From Bog-473 sp963834405 (GTDB lineage Bacteria > Actinomycetota > Acidimicrobiia > Acidimicrobiales > RAAP-2): 64,000 nucleotides of DNA. The notes under the pieces were generated by a model. The model saw nothing but the letters and a program-made list of their open reading frames with translations, was not told where the DNA came from and did not search any database. This document shows positions 43,395 to 51,938 of this stretch, in pieces (the stretch's first letter is position 1; each line of letters starts with the position of its first letter). Made by a program: the position numbers and the translations under genes. The DNA lies in contig CAWIBX010000007.1 in the NCBI GenBank assembly GCA_963834405.1, forward strand, positions 434,001 to 498,000, read 5' to 3'.

Positions 43395-44968
43395 GCGTCG
43401 CGCAGCACCCTCTTGTAGAGCTTCCCGTTCTCGCCCCGCGGCAGCTCCTCGGTGAAGTCGACCGAGCGCGGGCACTTGTAGTGCGACAGATGGTCGCGAC
43501 AGAACGTGATGATCTCTTCGGCGAGCTCGGGTGTGGGGTCGACCCCGGGCGCGGGCTGGACGACGGCCTTGACCTCCTCACCCATTTCGGGCTCTGGGAT
43601 CCCGAAGACGGCGACGTCGGCCACCGCGGGGTGCAGCACGAGGACGTCCTCTATCTCCTGGGGGTAGATGTTCACGCCGCCTGACACGATCATGAAGAGC
43701 TTGCGGTCGGTCAGGTACAGGTAGCCCTCGCCGTCGAGGTGCCCGACGTCCCACAGCGTGCTCCACCCGTGGGCGTTGAACGTCTGGCGCGTCTTCTCGG
43801 GGTCGTTGTTGTACTCGAAGACGGGCGTGCCGGCCCGGGCGCCGAAATAGACGACGCCGTCCTCGCCCACGGGGAGCTCCTCGCCGTCGTCACCGCAGAC
43901 GTGCACCTCGCCCCAGATCGCCTTTCCCACGGAGCCCGGGTGGGTGAGGGCCTCCTCGGAGGTGATCCAGGTCATGCCCAGGCCCTCGGTGCCCGAGTAG
44001 TACTCGTGGATGATCGGGCCCCACCACTCGATCATCCGGCGCTTCACCTCGGGCGCGCACGGCGCGGCGGCGTGGACCACCGAACGCAGCGACGAGAGGT
44101 CGTAGGCGGCGCGCACGGCGTCGGGCAGCTTGAGCATGCGGACGAACATGGTGGGGACGAACTGCGCGTGCGTGACCTTGTGTTCCTGCATCAGGGCGAG
44201 GCACTGCTCCGCATCGAAGTGCTCCATGACGACCGCGGTGCCGCCCATGCGGATGATGGTGCTCGACCAGACGAGCGGCGCCGAGTGGTACAGGGGGGCC
44301 GGGCTCAGGTACACGTCGCCCTCTCCGAAGCCCATGATGCGCGACAGCATCGGGACCAGGGTGGCGGAGGTCCCGAAGGGCTCGCCGCTCAGGTCACGGC
44401 GGACGCCCTTGGGGTGGCCGGTGGTGCCCGACGAGTACAGCATCGGGAAGCCCTCGACCTCGTGATCGAGCGGACGGCCGGGGTGGCCCGCGACGTACTC
44501 GTCAAACGAGGTGTAGCCGTCGACGGGGACGGGGTCGCCGTCGCCGATCAGCAGCCGCAGCCCGACCCCCGGCGTGAGCGGCACCAGTTCGGCGGCCAGG
44601 GAGGACAGCGCCGCCGAAGTGATCAGGACCGTCGCGCCGCAGTCGTTGACGATGTACGCGGCCTCCTCGGCGGCGAGGTGGGTGTTGACGAGCGTGTAAT
44701 AGAGCCCCGAACGTTGCAGCCCGAAGGCGACCTCGTGGGTCCGGTGGTCGTTGGGCAGGACCACCGCCACGTGGTCGCCCGTACGCAGCCCGTACGCCAC
44801 CAGCGCCTGGGCCAGGCGGCAGGAGCGTTCCTCGAGCTCGGCAAAGGTGACCACGTGGCCCGACGACGTGACGACGGCAGGCCGGTCCGGATGCGTGGCG
44901 GCATAAGTGGCGGGCCGGTACGGCGCCGGGGGCGCGGACGGGGTGGGGTCGGCAGCTGGGCTGGGCAC
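43361..44968 (-). CDS. Acyl-CoA synthetase (AMP-binding, FadD-like)
   Basis: 535 aa from a GTG at 44968. PMLYSSGTTGHPKGVRR (about 174-190) is the P-loop-like AMP motif, HEYYSGTEGLGMTWI is A5, TDRKLFMIVSGGVNIYPQEI contains the hinge and A8, and RGENGKLYKRVL has the A10 lysine. It activates a carboxylic acid to acyl-AMP and then the CoA thioester; chain length cannot be told. Monocistronic, divergent from the GT8-like gene, convergent with the MFS gene. Confidence 0.9.
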   Translation of the reverse strand: MPSPAADPTPSAPPAPYRPATYAATHPDRPAVVTSSGHVVTFAELEERSCRLAQALVAYGLRTGDHVAVVLPNDHRTHEVAFGLQRSGLYYTLVNTHLAAEEAAYIVNDCGATVLITSAALSSLAAELVPLTPGVGLRLLIGDGDPVPVDGYTSFDEYVAGHPGRPLDHEVEGFPMLYSSGTTGHPKGVRRDLSGEPFGTSATLVPMLSRIMGFGEGDVYLSPAPLYHSAPLVWSSTIIRMGGTAVVMEHFDAEQCLALMQEHKVTHAQFVPTMFVRMLKLPDAVRAAYDLSSLRSVVHAAAPCAPEVKRRMIEWWGPIIHEYYSGTEGLGMTWITSEEALTHPGSVGKAIWGEVHVCGDDGEELPVGEDGVVYFGARAGTPVFEYNNDPEKTRQTFNAHGWSTLWDVGHLDGEGYLYLTDRKLFMIVSGGVNIYPQEIEDVLVLHPAVADVAVFGIPEPEMGEEVKAVVQPAPGVDPTPELAEEIITFCRDHLSHYKCPRSVDFTEELPRGENGKLYKRVLRDAYWASSAPSTT

Positions 44969-45110
44969 CGCCCTCTTTTAGCCCAGCTCAGGGCTTCGAT
45001 GCCCCCGGCCGGGCGTAGGGTGAGCGCTCTGGCGGCGTTGTCCAGGTGGAGCCGCCTGCGGGCGGGCCCGCCGGCCCACCGAAAAAACAGCGAATCCCGG
45101 ACCCAACCAC

Positions 45111-46301
45111 GTGACGACGCGCACCTACTGCACCATCCTCTCGACGAACTACCTCCCCAAGGCGCTCGCGCTGGGCGAAAGCCTGCGCCGGCACGAGGAC
45201 GGCGCCACGCTCCGCATCCTCTTCATCGACCACGACTCGGACGAGGGGCTGCCGCAACTCGACGGGGTCGAGTGCCTGAGCACCGCCTCGCTCGGCCTCG
45301 GCCATCGGGCCGTGCTCCACTACGCGGCGACCTACGACTTGGTCGAGTTCGCCACCGCGGTCAAGCCGCTGCTGCTCGGAGCGCTACTCGACGATGCGGA
45401 GCAGGTCTTCTACCTCGACCCAGACACCTACGTGACCGCGCCGATGGTGGAGCTCGGCCCGGCCCTCGAGGCGTCGGACGGCGGCATCCTGCTCACCCCG
45501 CACTTCCTGGGCCCGCCGCCCGGCCACGGCGAGGCGTCGGACGGGCACATGCTGCTCGTCGGCGTCAACAATCTCGGCTTCTGCGGCGTGGACCGACGCA
45601 CCCGCCCGATGCTCGACTGGTGGTGGGAGCACCTGCGAACCGAGTGCCTCTACGACCCGCTGGCCGGCCTGTTCGTCGACCAGAAGTGGATGGACATCGG
45701 CGCCAGCCACTTCCAGTCGGCGAGCTTCCGGCATGCCGGTTACAACGTGAGCGCGATCAATCTGCCCGAGCGCCCGATCGCGCAGGATGGCGACGGCTAC
45801 TACATCGCGTCCACCGGCGACCGGCTCCGGCTCTTCCACTTCCACGCGTTCGATTCGAGCGCCCCTGAGGTGGTCTCCCAGCGGACGAGGGAGCTGCAGA
45901 AGAGCGAACTCGGCGACGACAGCGTCCTGCTCCAGCTCTGCAAGGAGTACGCCCAGGTCCTCTCAGGGTACGAGCAGAGCCTCCCGCCTGCGCCGCCTTA
46001 CCCGTACGACACGGACACGCGGGGACGGGCGATTCCGCGGCAGCTGCGCCGCGCGTACCTGCGGGAGTCGCAGGGCAACGAATTGACGCTCCCCTGCCCC
46101 TTCCTGTCGGCGGACGCCGCGGCCTTTGACCGCTGGCGGCGGCGGGCCTGGAGGCCCATTGCCCGCGGGCTCCTGGGCGAGGTGGCCAAGTGCGTACGCA
46201 TCGTCCTCCCCGAGCAGTACGAACGGGTGAAGACCCGTTTCCCCGCCCTCACCGACAAGCTGAACGACCGCTTCTCGGGCGGAGCCGGAAGCTGGGGCTA
46301 G
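45111..46301 (+). CDS. GT-A fold glycosyltransferase (GT8-like)
   Basis: 396 aa from the GTG at 45111. TILSTNYLPKALALGESL at the N-terminus and VFYLDPDTYVTAPM (about 101-114), with a D-P-D metal motif, fit the GT8/GT-A fold. GVNNLGFCGV and DQKWMDIGA follow as in glycogenin-type enzymes. The C-terminal 90 residues are Arg-rich and less clear. It would glycosylate a glycan or protein in the cytoplasm. First gene of the second glycan region; a stem-loop lies at its 3' end. Confidence 0.75.
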   Translation: MTTRTYCTILSTNYLPKALALGESLRRHEDGATLRILFIDHDSDEGLPQLDGVECLSTASLGLGHRAVLHYAATYDLVEFATAVKPLLLGALLDDAEQVFYLDPDTYVTAPMVELGPALEASDGGILLTPHFLGPPPGHGEASDGHMLLVGVNNLGFCGVDRRTRPMLDWWWEHLRTECLYDPLAGLFVDQKWMDIGASHFQSASFRHAGYNVSAINLPERPIAQDGDGYYIASTGDRLRLFHFHAFDSSAPEVVSQRTRELQKSELGDDSVLLQLCKEYAQVLSGYEQSLPPAPPYPYDTDTRGRAIPRQLRRAYLRESQGNELTLPCPFLSADAAAFDRWRRRAWRPIARGLLGEVAKCVRIVLPEQYERVKTRFPALTDKLNDRFSGGAGSWG

Positions 46302-46316
46302 GGGCTTCTCTCCCCT
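46300..46316 (+). terminator. Possible weak terminator after the GT8-like gene
   Basis: AGGGG (46300-46304) pairs with CCCCT (46312-46316) around a 7-nt loop at the stop codon. There is no T-run, so intrinsic termination is uncertain. Confidence 0.3.
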
Positions 46317-46792
46317 GCCGCCCTCAGGGCTCCTCGGGCTGCCTCCCTCGGGTAAACAGTCTTCAACCCGATCCCCCAATACGATCACTCCGTACCTCGC
46401 TGTGCCGGGTCAGTAGAGCGTGCAGCGCTCGCCGACGAGGGATGGAGTCGAATTGGGAGCGTCGACGCCCCCTCGGACAACCGTTGGTGGGACTGGCCCA
46501 AGGAAGAGGTCCGTGCCGCCGTGCCCGAGCTGGCGAACCGGGAGGTGGCTGCCTTCATTGCGTACGCCCGTGCGCGGGCACCTCTCATCAGGGTGGACCA
46601 GAGACGTGCCGCAGTCCCGGTGCGGGGGAACGGTCCGCGACCCGGGACCGGTTCCGCCCCGTGCCCCGACTCGTCCACGGCACTCCGGGAGGCGAGACCG
46701 GTGTTCCAGGAGTGGGCGGGGCCGGATGGCGTCGTCAACGGCGCCAGCCGTTTCGCGCCCCGGGTGGGCTGACCACCGGCCGCCCGACGCTG
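46317..46792. other. Intergenic stretch with a possible coding fossil
   Basis: 476 bp between two convergent genes. From about 46412 to 46575 the plus strand reads GWSRIGSVDAPSDNRWWDWP and KEEVRAAVPELANREVAAFI with protein-like composition, then degenerates into Pro/Arg. It has no start codon and I do not recognise the family. The remainder shows nothing. Confidence 0.3.
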
Positions 46793-47461
46793 TCACCTGG
46801 GTCTTTCTGCGGGTCGCCCGCGATGGAAGACCGCCAGCCGTTCCGGCAGCGGCCGCACCGCCTCCGCCGGGTTCCCTCGGTAGAACGTCAGCTCCTCGGT
46901 GAGCTGCGACGAGACCACCGACCCGGCCGCCACGACGCTGCGCGCCGGGATCCGGGTCCCCGCCGACAACAGGCACCCCGACATGGCGAGCGCGTAGTCG
47001 CCCAGCACCACCGACCCGGCCACGTACTTGGCTCGCGCCAGGTCGAACGTGTGGGTGAGGACGGTCGACCGGAAACCGGCAATGCAGGCGTACGGACCCA
47101 GCTCGAGGGAATCGACACAGTCGATGTAGTGGTACGACGCGATGAGGGCGTGCTCGGCCAGGTACACCGAGGGGTTACGGTCGGGCAACGTGTCGGTCGG
47201 ATGGTCCCACCAGCCCTTGATCATGTTGCCCGAGCCGATGGTGGCGCCCTCGGCCAGGCGGAGTTCGTTGAGGTTGGTGATCACGTTGCGGCCACCGATT
47301 GACGCACCGGGCCCCATCGACACGTTCCGGACGGTCAGCACGCTCGGCCCGATGTACGCGGTCGGATGGATGTCCCATCCGTAGATGTGCCGGGCGATGA
47401 TCCGCTTGAACGACATCGGCACACACGCGAAGAGGTAGGCCAACAGCATCCGCATCATCAA
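46793..47461 (-). CDS. Hexapeptide-repeat acyltransferase (LbH fold)
   Basis: 222 aa. After a hydrophobic N-terminus (LLAYLFACVPMSFKRII), HPTAYIGPSVLTVRNVSMGP begins the left-handed beta-helix. NVITNLNELRLAEGATIGSG and YALAMSGCLLSAGTRIPARS continue the imperfect hexapeptides. The region TEELTFYRGNPAEAVRPLP is nearly the same as in the protein encoded at 48484. Likely an O-acetyl- or acyltransferase that decorates glycans. Several Met codons crowd the start; the ATG at 47461 is the longest choice. Confidence 0.82.
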   Translation of the reverse strand: MMMRMLLAYLFACVPMSFKRIIARHIYGWDIHPTAYIGPSVLTVRNVSMGPGASIGGRNVITNLNELRLAEGATIGSGNMIKGWWDHPTDTLPDRNPSVYLAEHALIASYHYIDCVDSLELGPYACIAGFRSTVLTHTFDLARAKYVAGSVVLGDYALAMSGCLLSAGTRIPARSVVAAGSVVSSQLTEELTFYRGNPAEAVRPLPERLAVFHRGRPAERPR

Positions 47462-47605
47462 CCCTCCATTTCCCGAACGGCGTCAACCATGCGGAAAGAA
47501 CGTAGCCTTGTCGGGACGAGTGCCTTGCGTCTTTTAACCATGTTGACCAGGGACGACGTCCGCCGGACCACCGCGGCCACACCCCGCGGCGGGACCCGCG
47601 GCGAG

Positions 47606-48457
47606 CTAGTACTTCCGACGCCAGTAGGCGCCAAATCCGTCGATGTCGACGATCTTCTCTTCGATCCCGTTCGCCTCGCGGTAGTCGTGCACGGCCCGGC
47701 CGGCCTGGGACTGGTGGCTGCCGAAGTCGTCGATGATGCAGAAGCCGCCTGGAGACAGCTTCGGGTACAGCGCCTCGATGGCCTGCCAGGTCGACTCGTA
47801 CATATCGCCGTCGAGGCGCATGACCGACAACGCATCAATCGGAGCATCCGGCAACGTGTCCTTGAACCAGCCGACGAGGAATTTGACGCGTTCGTCCAGT
47901 ACGCCGTACCGCTCGAAGTTGTGGCGCACCTGGTCGGCGCCGACGCTCAGGCCACCACGAGTGTGGAGGTCATCGCCGGTGTCGGCGGGGTAGAGGCCGG
48001 CGTCGGGTGGCGGCAGGCCCTGAAAGGAGTCGGCCACCCAAACGACCCGGCTGGTGTCACCACGGCCCAGCAGGTTGGCCTTCATGAAGATGCAGGCGCC
48101 GCCGCGCCAGACGCCGGCTTCAATCAGATCGCCGGGCACGTCGTCGTCGATGACGGCTTGCACGCAGTGTTGGATGTTCTCCATGCGCCGCAGTCCGATC
48201 ATCGACTCGGCCCGCGCCGGCCAGTCCCGTCCCACTTCCCGCAGGCTCGGGACGTAGGGCTTCTTGTACGCGATCTCGACGTTGACCCGTCTCGCCGCTT
48301 CGCCCACGTAGTTGGCCACCCGGCGCTTCCAGGACGTCGACCCCGCCGTACGGACTCCGCCGAGGATGCTGTCGTTGTCCTCGGCCAGTGCCCCGGTCAG
48401 GCTCCGCTTGAGAAGGTCCAGGTAGAGCGCTGTTGCGTCAGCGGTTTGGTCCACCAT
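47606..48457 (-). CDS. TylF/MycF-family O-methyltransferase
   Basis: 283 aa. GDLIEAGVWRGGACIFMKA (about 109-127) is the SAM motif I in the form typical of macrocin O-methyltransferases. VWVADSFQGLPPPD and VMRLDGDMYESTWQAIEAL follow, the latter with the metal-binding acidic residues, and FCIIDDFGSH supplies the Asp pair. Known relatives methylate deoxysugar hydroxyls on macrolides and glycopeptidolipids. It lies between two paralogous acyltransferase genes on the same strand, suggesting both act on one methylated sugar. Confidence 0.9.
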   Translation of the reverse strand: MVDQTADATALYLDLLKRSLTGALAEDNDSILGGVRTAGSTSWKRRVANYVGEAARRVNVEIAYKKPYVPSLREVGRDWPARAESMIGLRRMENIQHCVQAVIDDDVPGDLIEAGVWRGGACIFMKANLLGRGDTSRVVWVADSFQGLPPPDAGLYPADTGDDLHTRGGLSVGADQVRHNFERYGVLDERVKFLVGWFKDTLPDAPIDALSVMRLDGDMYESTWQAIEALYPKLSPGGFCIIDDFGSHQSQAGRAVHDYREANGIEEKIVDIDGFGAYWRRKY

Positions 48458-48483
48458 CGGAAAACATCCGCAACTGCCTCAAC

Positions 48484-49218
48484 TTACGCCTCTTGGGCCC
48501 GTGGGAACCGCGCCGCCTCCTCAATCGCGTGGAGCGCGCTGCGCTCTCCGGCGCCGTACTCCCCGCGGTGGAAGAAACCGAGCGTCCCGGGCAGGCGCCG
48601 GACCGCCTCGGCGGGATTGCCGCTGTAGAACGTCAGCTCCTCGGTGAGGGGGGTGTTGACCACGGAGTTGGCCGAGACGATGCAGCGCGCAGGAACAGAC
48701 GTCCCGCTGAGCAGGGTGGAGCCCGACATGACCGCGGCGTGGGCCCCTATCTCGACGGGACCCGTGACGTAGCGGTCGCGCACGAGATTGAGGCTATGGG
48801 TGAGGATCGTGCACCGGAACCCGGCGAGCGAGCTGTAGTCGCCGATCTCCACCCGGTCCGAGCAGTCGATGTCGTGCGCGACGGTGATCATGGCCTGCTT
48901 CCCCATGATGAGGGAGGGGCGCCGGTTCGGCGAATGCGGGAAGGGTTCGGAAGCCGGATCCGCAGTACGCGGGAACCCGGTGATCCAGTTGCGGGAAGCG
49001 ATGCTCGCACCCTCGGCGAGCCACAGTTCCTCCAGGTCCTTGATGACGTTCAGCGGGCCGATGCTCGCACCCGGACCCATCGTCAGCTGACCCACAAGCA
49101 CGACGCTCCGGCCGATATAGGCCGTGGGATGGACGTCCCACCCGAGCAGCCTCCGCCCCAGGTAGATCTTCAGTCGGGACGGGAGCACGATCATGCAAAA
49201 TGCCAAGACGAGCCGCAA
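48484..49218 (-). CDS. Hexapeptide-repeat acyltransferase (LbH fold), paralogue of 46793
   Basis: 244 aa. HPTAYIGRSVVLVGQLTMGP opens the beta-helix, with GASIGPLNVIKDLEELWLAE and VMSGSTLLSGTSVPARCIVS further on. TEELTFYSGNPAEAVRRLPG and the closing FFHRGEYG match the protein at 46793 closely, so the two arose by duplication. The stop lies 26 bp upstream of the TylF-like gene start, in the same operon orientation. Divergent from the methyltransferase at 49339. Confidence 0.82.
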   Translation of the reverse strand: MRLVLAFCMIVLPSRLKIYLGRRLLGWDVHPTAYIGRSVVLVGQLTMGPGASIGPLNVIKDLEELWLAEGASIASRNWITGFPRTADPASEPFPHSPNRRPSLIMGKQAMITVAHDIDCSDRVEIGDYSSLAGFRCTILTHSLNLVRDRYVTGPVEIGAHAAVMSGSTLLSGTSVPARCIVSANSVVNTPLTEELTFYSGNPAEAVRRLPGTLGFFHRGEYGAGERSALHAIEEAARFPRAQEA

Positions 49219-49338
49219 GCATCACTCCCTTCGTCCGTTTGTCCCTGGTGGAGAACGCAACTCTATCGAGAGCCCGCGACAGCTGGACCCTTCCAAACGG
49301 GGGGATCCGCGGTGGTGTCGCGCCGGGCGGAGGAACGG

Positions 49339-50184
49339 ATGACGGGCACCGAGATTGAGGGTGGTTACGACCCGGCCGCCCACTATGACCACGTGCACCA
49401 AGCCTGGCGCCTCATCATGGGCGAGGAATTCCACTACGGCTACTTCGAGACGTCCGACACGCCGCTCGAAACGGCGACCGCGGCCTTGACCGGGCACATG
49501 CTGGAGCGCGCGCGGATCAGGGCGGGCGACCGGGTCCTCGACGTCGGCTGCGGAGCCGGCCGACAGTCCTGCGATCTGGCGGCCCGGCACGAAGCCACCG
49601 TGCTGGGCATCACGACGAGCACCGAAGGCGTGGCGGCCGCGACCGCCCTGGCGGACGAGCGCGGGGTCGACGGCGCGCGGTTCGAAGAGCGTGACGGCAC
49701 GGCGAACGGCCTCGCCGACGACTCGTTCGACGTCGCCTGGGTGCTCGAGTCGAGCCACCTCATGCGCGACCGCAAGGCGCTGCTGAGCGAGTGTGCCCGT
49801 GTACTGCGTGCCGGCGGGCGGCTCGTGCTCTGCGACATCGTCCGCCAGCGGGACATCCCCTTCCCGGAGGTCCGGGCTCGCCGCGAGGAATTTGCGACGC
49901 TCCGCGCCGCGTTCGGCGATGCCCACATGGAGCCTCTCGCCTCCTACGAGGCAACGCTGCGTGCGCTCGGGATGACGGTGACCGACTGCACCGACATCAG
50001 CACGGCCACGCTGCCGACCTTCGCAGCCTGGCGGGCCAACGTCGAGGCCCACGAGCCCGCCCTGCGCGGCCTCCTGGGCGAGCAGGGCGTCAACGACTTC
50101 GTGCAGGGGACGCAGATTCTCGAGGAGTTCTGGAACGACGACACCCTGGGCTACGGGATCCTCTCCGCCGTCAGGCCGGGCTGA
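49339..50184 (+). CDS. SAM-dependent methyltransferase (small-molecule type)
   Basis: 281 aa from the ATG at 49339, with GGAGG ending 5-6 nt upstream. YDHVHQAWRLIMGEEFHYGY at the N-terminus is typical of the sugar/terpenoid O- and C-methyltransferase group (RebM/EryG-like). RVLDVGCGAGRQSCDLA is motif I, and WVLESSHLMRDRK and RVLRAGGRLVLCDIV follow. Opens a divergent four-gene run with the acyl carrier protein, adenylating enzyme and ketoreductase; a 110-bp leader with a short tandem repeat separates it from the ACP gene. Confidence 0.88.
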   Translation: MTGTEIEGGYDPAAHYDHVHQAWRLIMGEEFHYGYFETSDTPLETATAALTGHMLERARIRAGDRVLDVGCGAGRQSCDLAARHEATVLGITTSTEGVAAATALADERGVDGARFEERDGTANGLADDSFDVAWVLESSHLMRDRKALLSECARVLRAGGRLVLCDIVRQRDIPFPEVRARREEFATLRAAFGDAHMEPLASYEATLRALGMTVTDCTDISTATLPTFAAWRANVEAHEPALRGLLGEQGVNDFVQGTQILEEFWNDDTLGYGILSAVRPG

Positions 50185-50200
50185 CCGATCTCCTCGACAC

Positions 50201-50227
50201 GACCACCACGACCACCACGACCACCCA
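50201..50227. repeat. Short 9-bp tandem repeat
   Basis: GACCACCAC occurs twice and is followed by a third partial copy (GACCACCC). It lies in the gap between the methyltransferase stop and the ACP start. Confidence 0.55.
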
Positions 50228-50294
50228 GCTTCACGTCCGCACGACCCAGTCCAAGTCCATCACCTTGACCACCACCAATCGAAAGGATCCATGC

Positions 50295-50537
50295 GTGGCC
50301 ACAGAAAAGAGCAAGGCGAGAGCCGTCATCGGGCAATTCCTCGAGCGCTCTGACAAGCAGGTCGACGGCTGGTCGGACGACACCGCCCTGTGGGGCAACG
50401 GCCTCGGGCTCGATTCGCTCGAGGCTGCGGAACTGTCCGCCATGCTCGAGGACGAATTCGGATCGGACCCCTTCTCGGCGGCAGGAGAGCTTCCAACGAG
50501 CGTCGGCGACATCCTGGCGTTCTATGCCCCGACCTAG
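50295..50537 (+). CDS. Acyl carrier protein
   Basis: 80 aa from a GTG at 50295, with AAAGGA about 8 nt upstream. GLGLDSLEAAELSAMLEDEF carries the phosphopantetheine serine in the D-S-L motif (about residue 43), and the predicted four-helix bundle and acidity fit a carrier protein. It is separate from any fatty-acid synthase genes and is followed 3 bp later by an adenylating enzyme, so it probably carries an acyl group loaded by that enzyme and reduced by the SDR. Confidence 0.88.
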   Translation: MATEKSKARAVIGQFLERSDKQVDGWSDDTALWGNGLGLDSLEAAELSAMLEDEFGSDPFSAAGELPTSVGDILAFYAPT

Positions 50538-50540
50538 CGC

Positions 50541-51938
50541 ATGATCCTCCTGCTGCAAGCCGCGGCGGCGGCAACACCCGAGCACATCGCAGTAGTCACG
50601 CCGGAGGGTTCGCCCACGTTCGGCGAGTTGCTCGACGACGCCCGGCGCATCGCAGCGGCGCTCACCGCCCAGAAGATCACGCGCGTCGCTCTCGTCGAGC
50701 CCGACGCGGCCTGGGTGATCCGCCTGCTGGCGGGCGCCGCGTCGGCTGGTGTCGAATCCTGCCAGTACCAGGCGGACACCGACCCGCAGGAGTTCGCCGA
50801 GCAGGCCACCGCCCTCGGCCACCGGGTCGTGGTGACCAGGCGGACCGACCTCGAGGGCTCGCTGCGGATGGTGCGACCCGAGGAACTGTGCGCGACGCCG
50901 GCGCGGGCGTTCCGAGCAGTCGAGGACGGGCCCCAACCGGTCATGATCCGTACCACCGGCACGACGGGACTTCCCAAGGCCGCCCGCCACGACTGGCGCG
51001 TCCTCAGCAAGACGGTCGAGTCCGTCCGGCCTTCGCCGCAGCAGCGCTGGCTCCTGGCCTACGGGCCGCACCAATTCGCCGGCATCCAGGTGCTGCTGCA
51101 CGTGTTGGCGACCCGGGCCCGTCTGGTCGCGCCGTTTCCCAGGCAACCGAGGGACGGCCTGGAGGCCATCGTCCGTCATCGCGTGACGTGTGTCAGCGCG
51201 ACGCCGACGTACTGGCGTTTCCTGTTGGCCGAGGCCCGCGGCCAACAGGTCGAACTCCCGCCCCTGCAGCAAGTCACGCTCGGTGGCGAGGCGAGCCCGG
51301 GGGACCTCTTGCAGGAGCTCCGCTCGGCGTTTCCGAGCGCGCGGATCTCGCAGGTCTACGCCTCGACCGAATTCGGTTCGGTCACCTCGGTGAAGGACGG
51401 GATCCCCGGCATCGGCCTGGACGCCCTCTACAGCGAATCCAACCCGACTTCGAACATCCGGGTGCGCGCGGGAGAGCTGTGGGTCCGGACCACCGCGGGC
51501 ATGTTGGGCTACGCCAACGAGCCCGACGACGCCGCCGGCGACTCTCCGGACCAGTCCGGGGACTGGACGGACTGGCGGTCCACTGGCGACCTGGTCGAGA
51601 TCGTCGGCGATCGGCTCCTGTTCCGCGGCCGCGACTCCGAGGTGATCAATGTCGGTGGCATCAAGGTCCACCCGCTCCCGGTCGAGGAGCGGATCGCCGC
51701 CCTCGAAAGCGTGTCCGTCGCCCGGGTGTACGGGCGTCCCAACCCCGTGACCGGCGCCATCGTCGCCGCCGAGATCGTCCCGGCCGCGGGCGTGGCCGTC
51801 GCAGACATGGAGGAGATCCGCCGCGACATCAAGAGAGCGGTGGCGGACCTCCCCGGCGCCTGGCAGCCTCGCAGCGTCACTCTCGTCGACGCGATCGAGA
51901 CCCGCGGTGGAAAGACCGTCAGAAGGATGGACCCGTGA
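50541..51938 (+). CDS. AMP-binding adenylation enzyme / acyl-ACP ligase
   Basis: 465 aa. MIRTTGTTGLPKAARHD (about 134-150) is the A3 loop, QVYASTEFGSVTS is A5, and RSTGDLVEIVGDRLLFRGRD is A7/A8. VINVGGIKVHPLPVEE is the hinge region and RGGKTVRRMDP supplies the A10 lysine. The placement 3 bp after a stand-alone ACP suggests it loads an acid onto that ACP rather than CoA. The early A1/A2 region is short and unusual (LLLQAAAAATPEHIAVV). Stop overlaps the SDR start. Confidence 0.87.
   Translation: MILLLQAAAAATPEHIAVVTPEGSPTFGELLDDARRIAAALTAQKITRVALVEPDAAWVIRLLAGAASAGVESCQYQADTDPQEFAEQATALGHRVVVTRRTDLEGSLRMVRPEELCATPARAFRAVEDGPQPVMIRTTGTTGLPKAARHDWRVLSKTVESVRPSPQQRWLLAYGPHQFAGIQVLLHVLATRARLVAPFPRQPRDGLEAIVRHRVTCVSATPTYWRFLLAEARGQQVELPPLQQVTLGGEASPGDLLQELRSAFPSARISQVYASTEFGSVTSVKDGIPGIGLDALYSESNPTSNIRVRAGELWVRTTAGMLGYANEPDDAAGDSPDQSGDWTDWRSTGDLVEIVGDRLLFRGRDSEVINVGGIKVHPLPVEERIAALESVSVARVYGRPNPVTGAIVAAEIVPAAGVAVADMEEIRRDIKRAVADLPGAWQPRSVTLVDAIETRGGKTVRRMDP

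Noticed and set aside
41811..43475. 554-aa open frame antisense to the MFS gene
   Set aside because: Same reason: charged, low-complexity translation with no motif, fully overlapping a good transporter gene.
46410..46976. 188-aa ORF on the minus strand
   Set aside because: It overlaps the end of the acyltransferase gene in another frame and has Arg/Gly/Pro-rich, motif-free sequence.
50201..50227. Start of a CRISPR or VNTR array
   Set aside because: Only three copies of a 9-bp unit without spacers.
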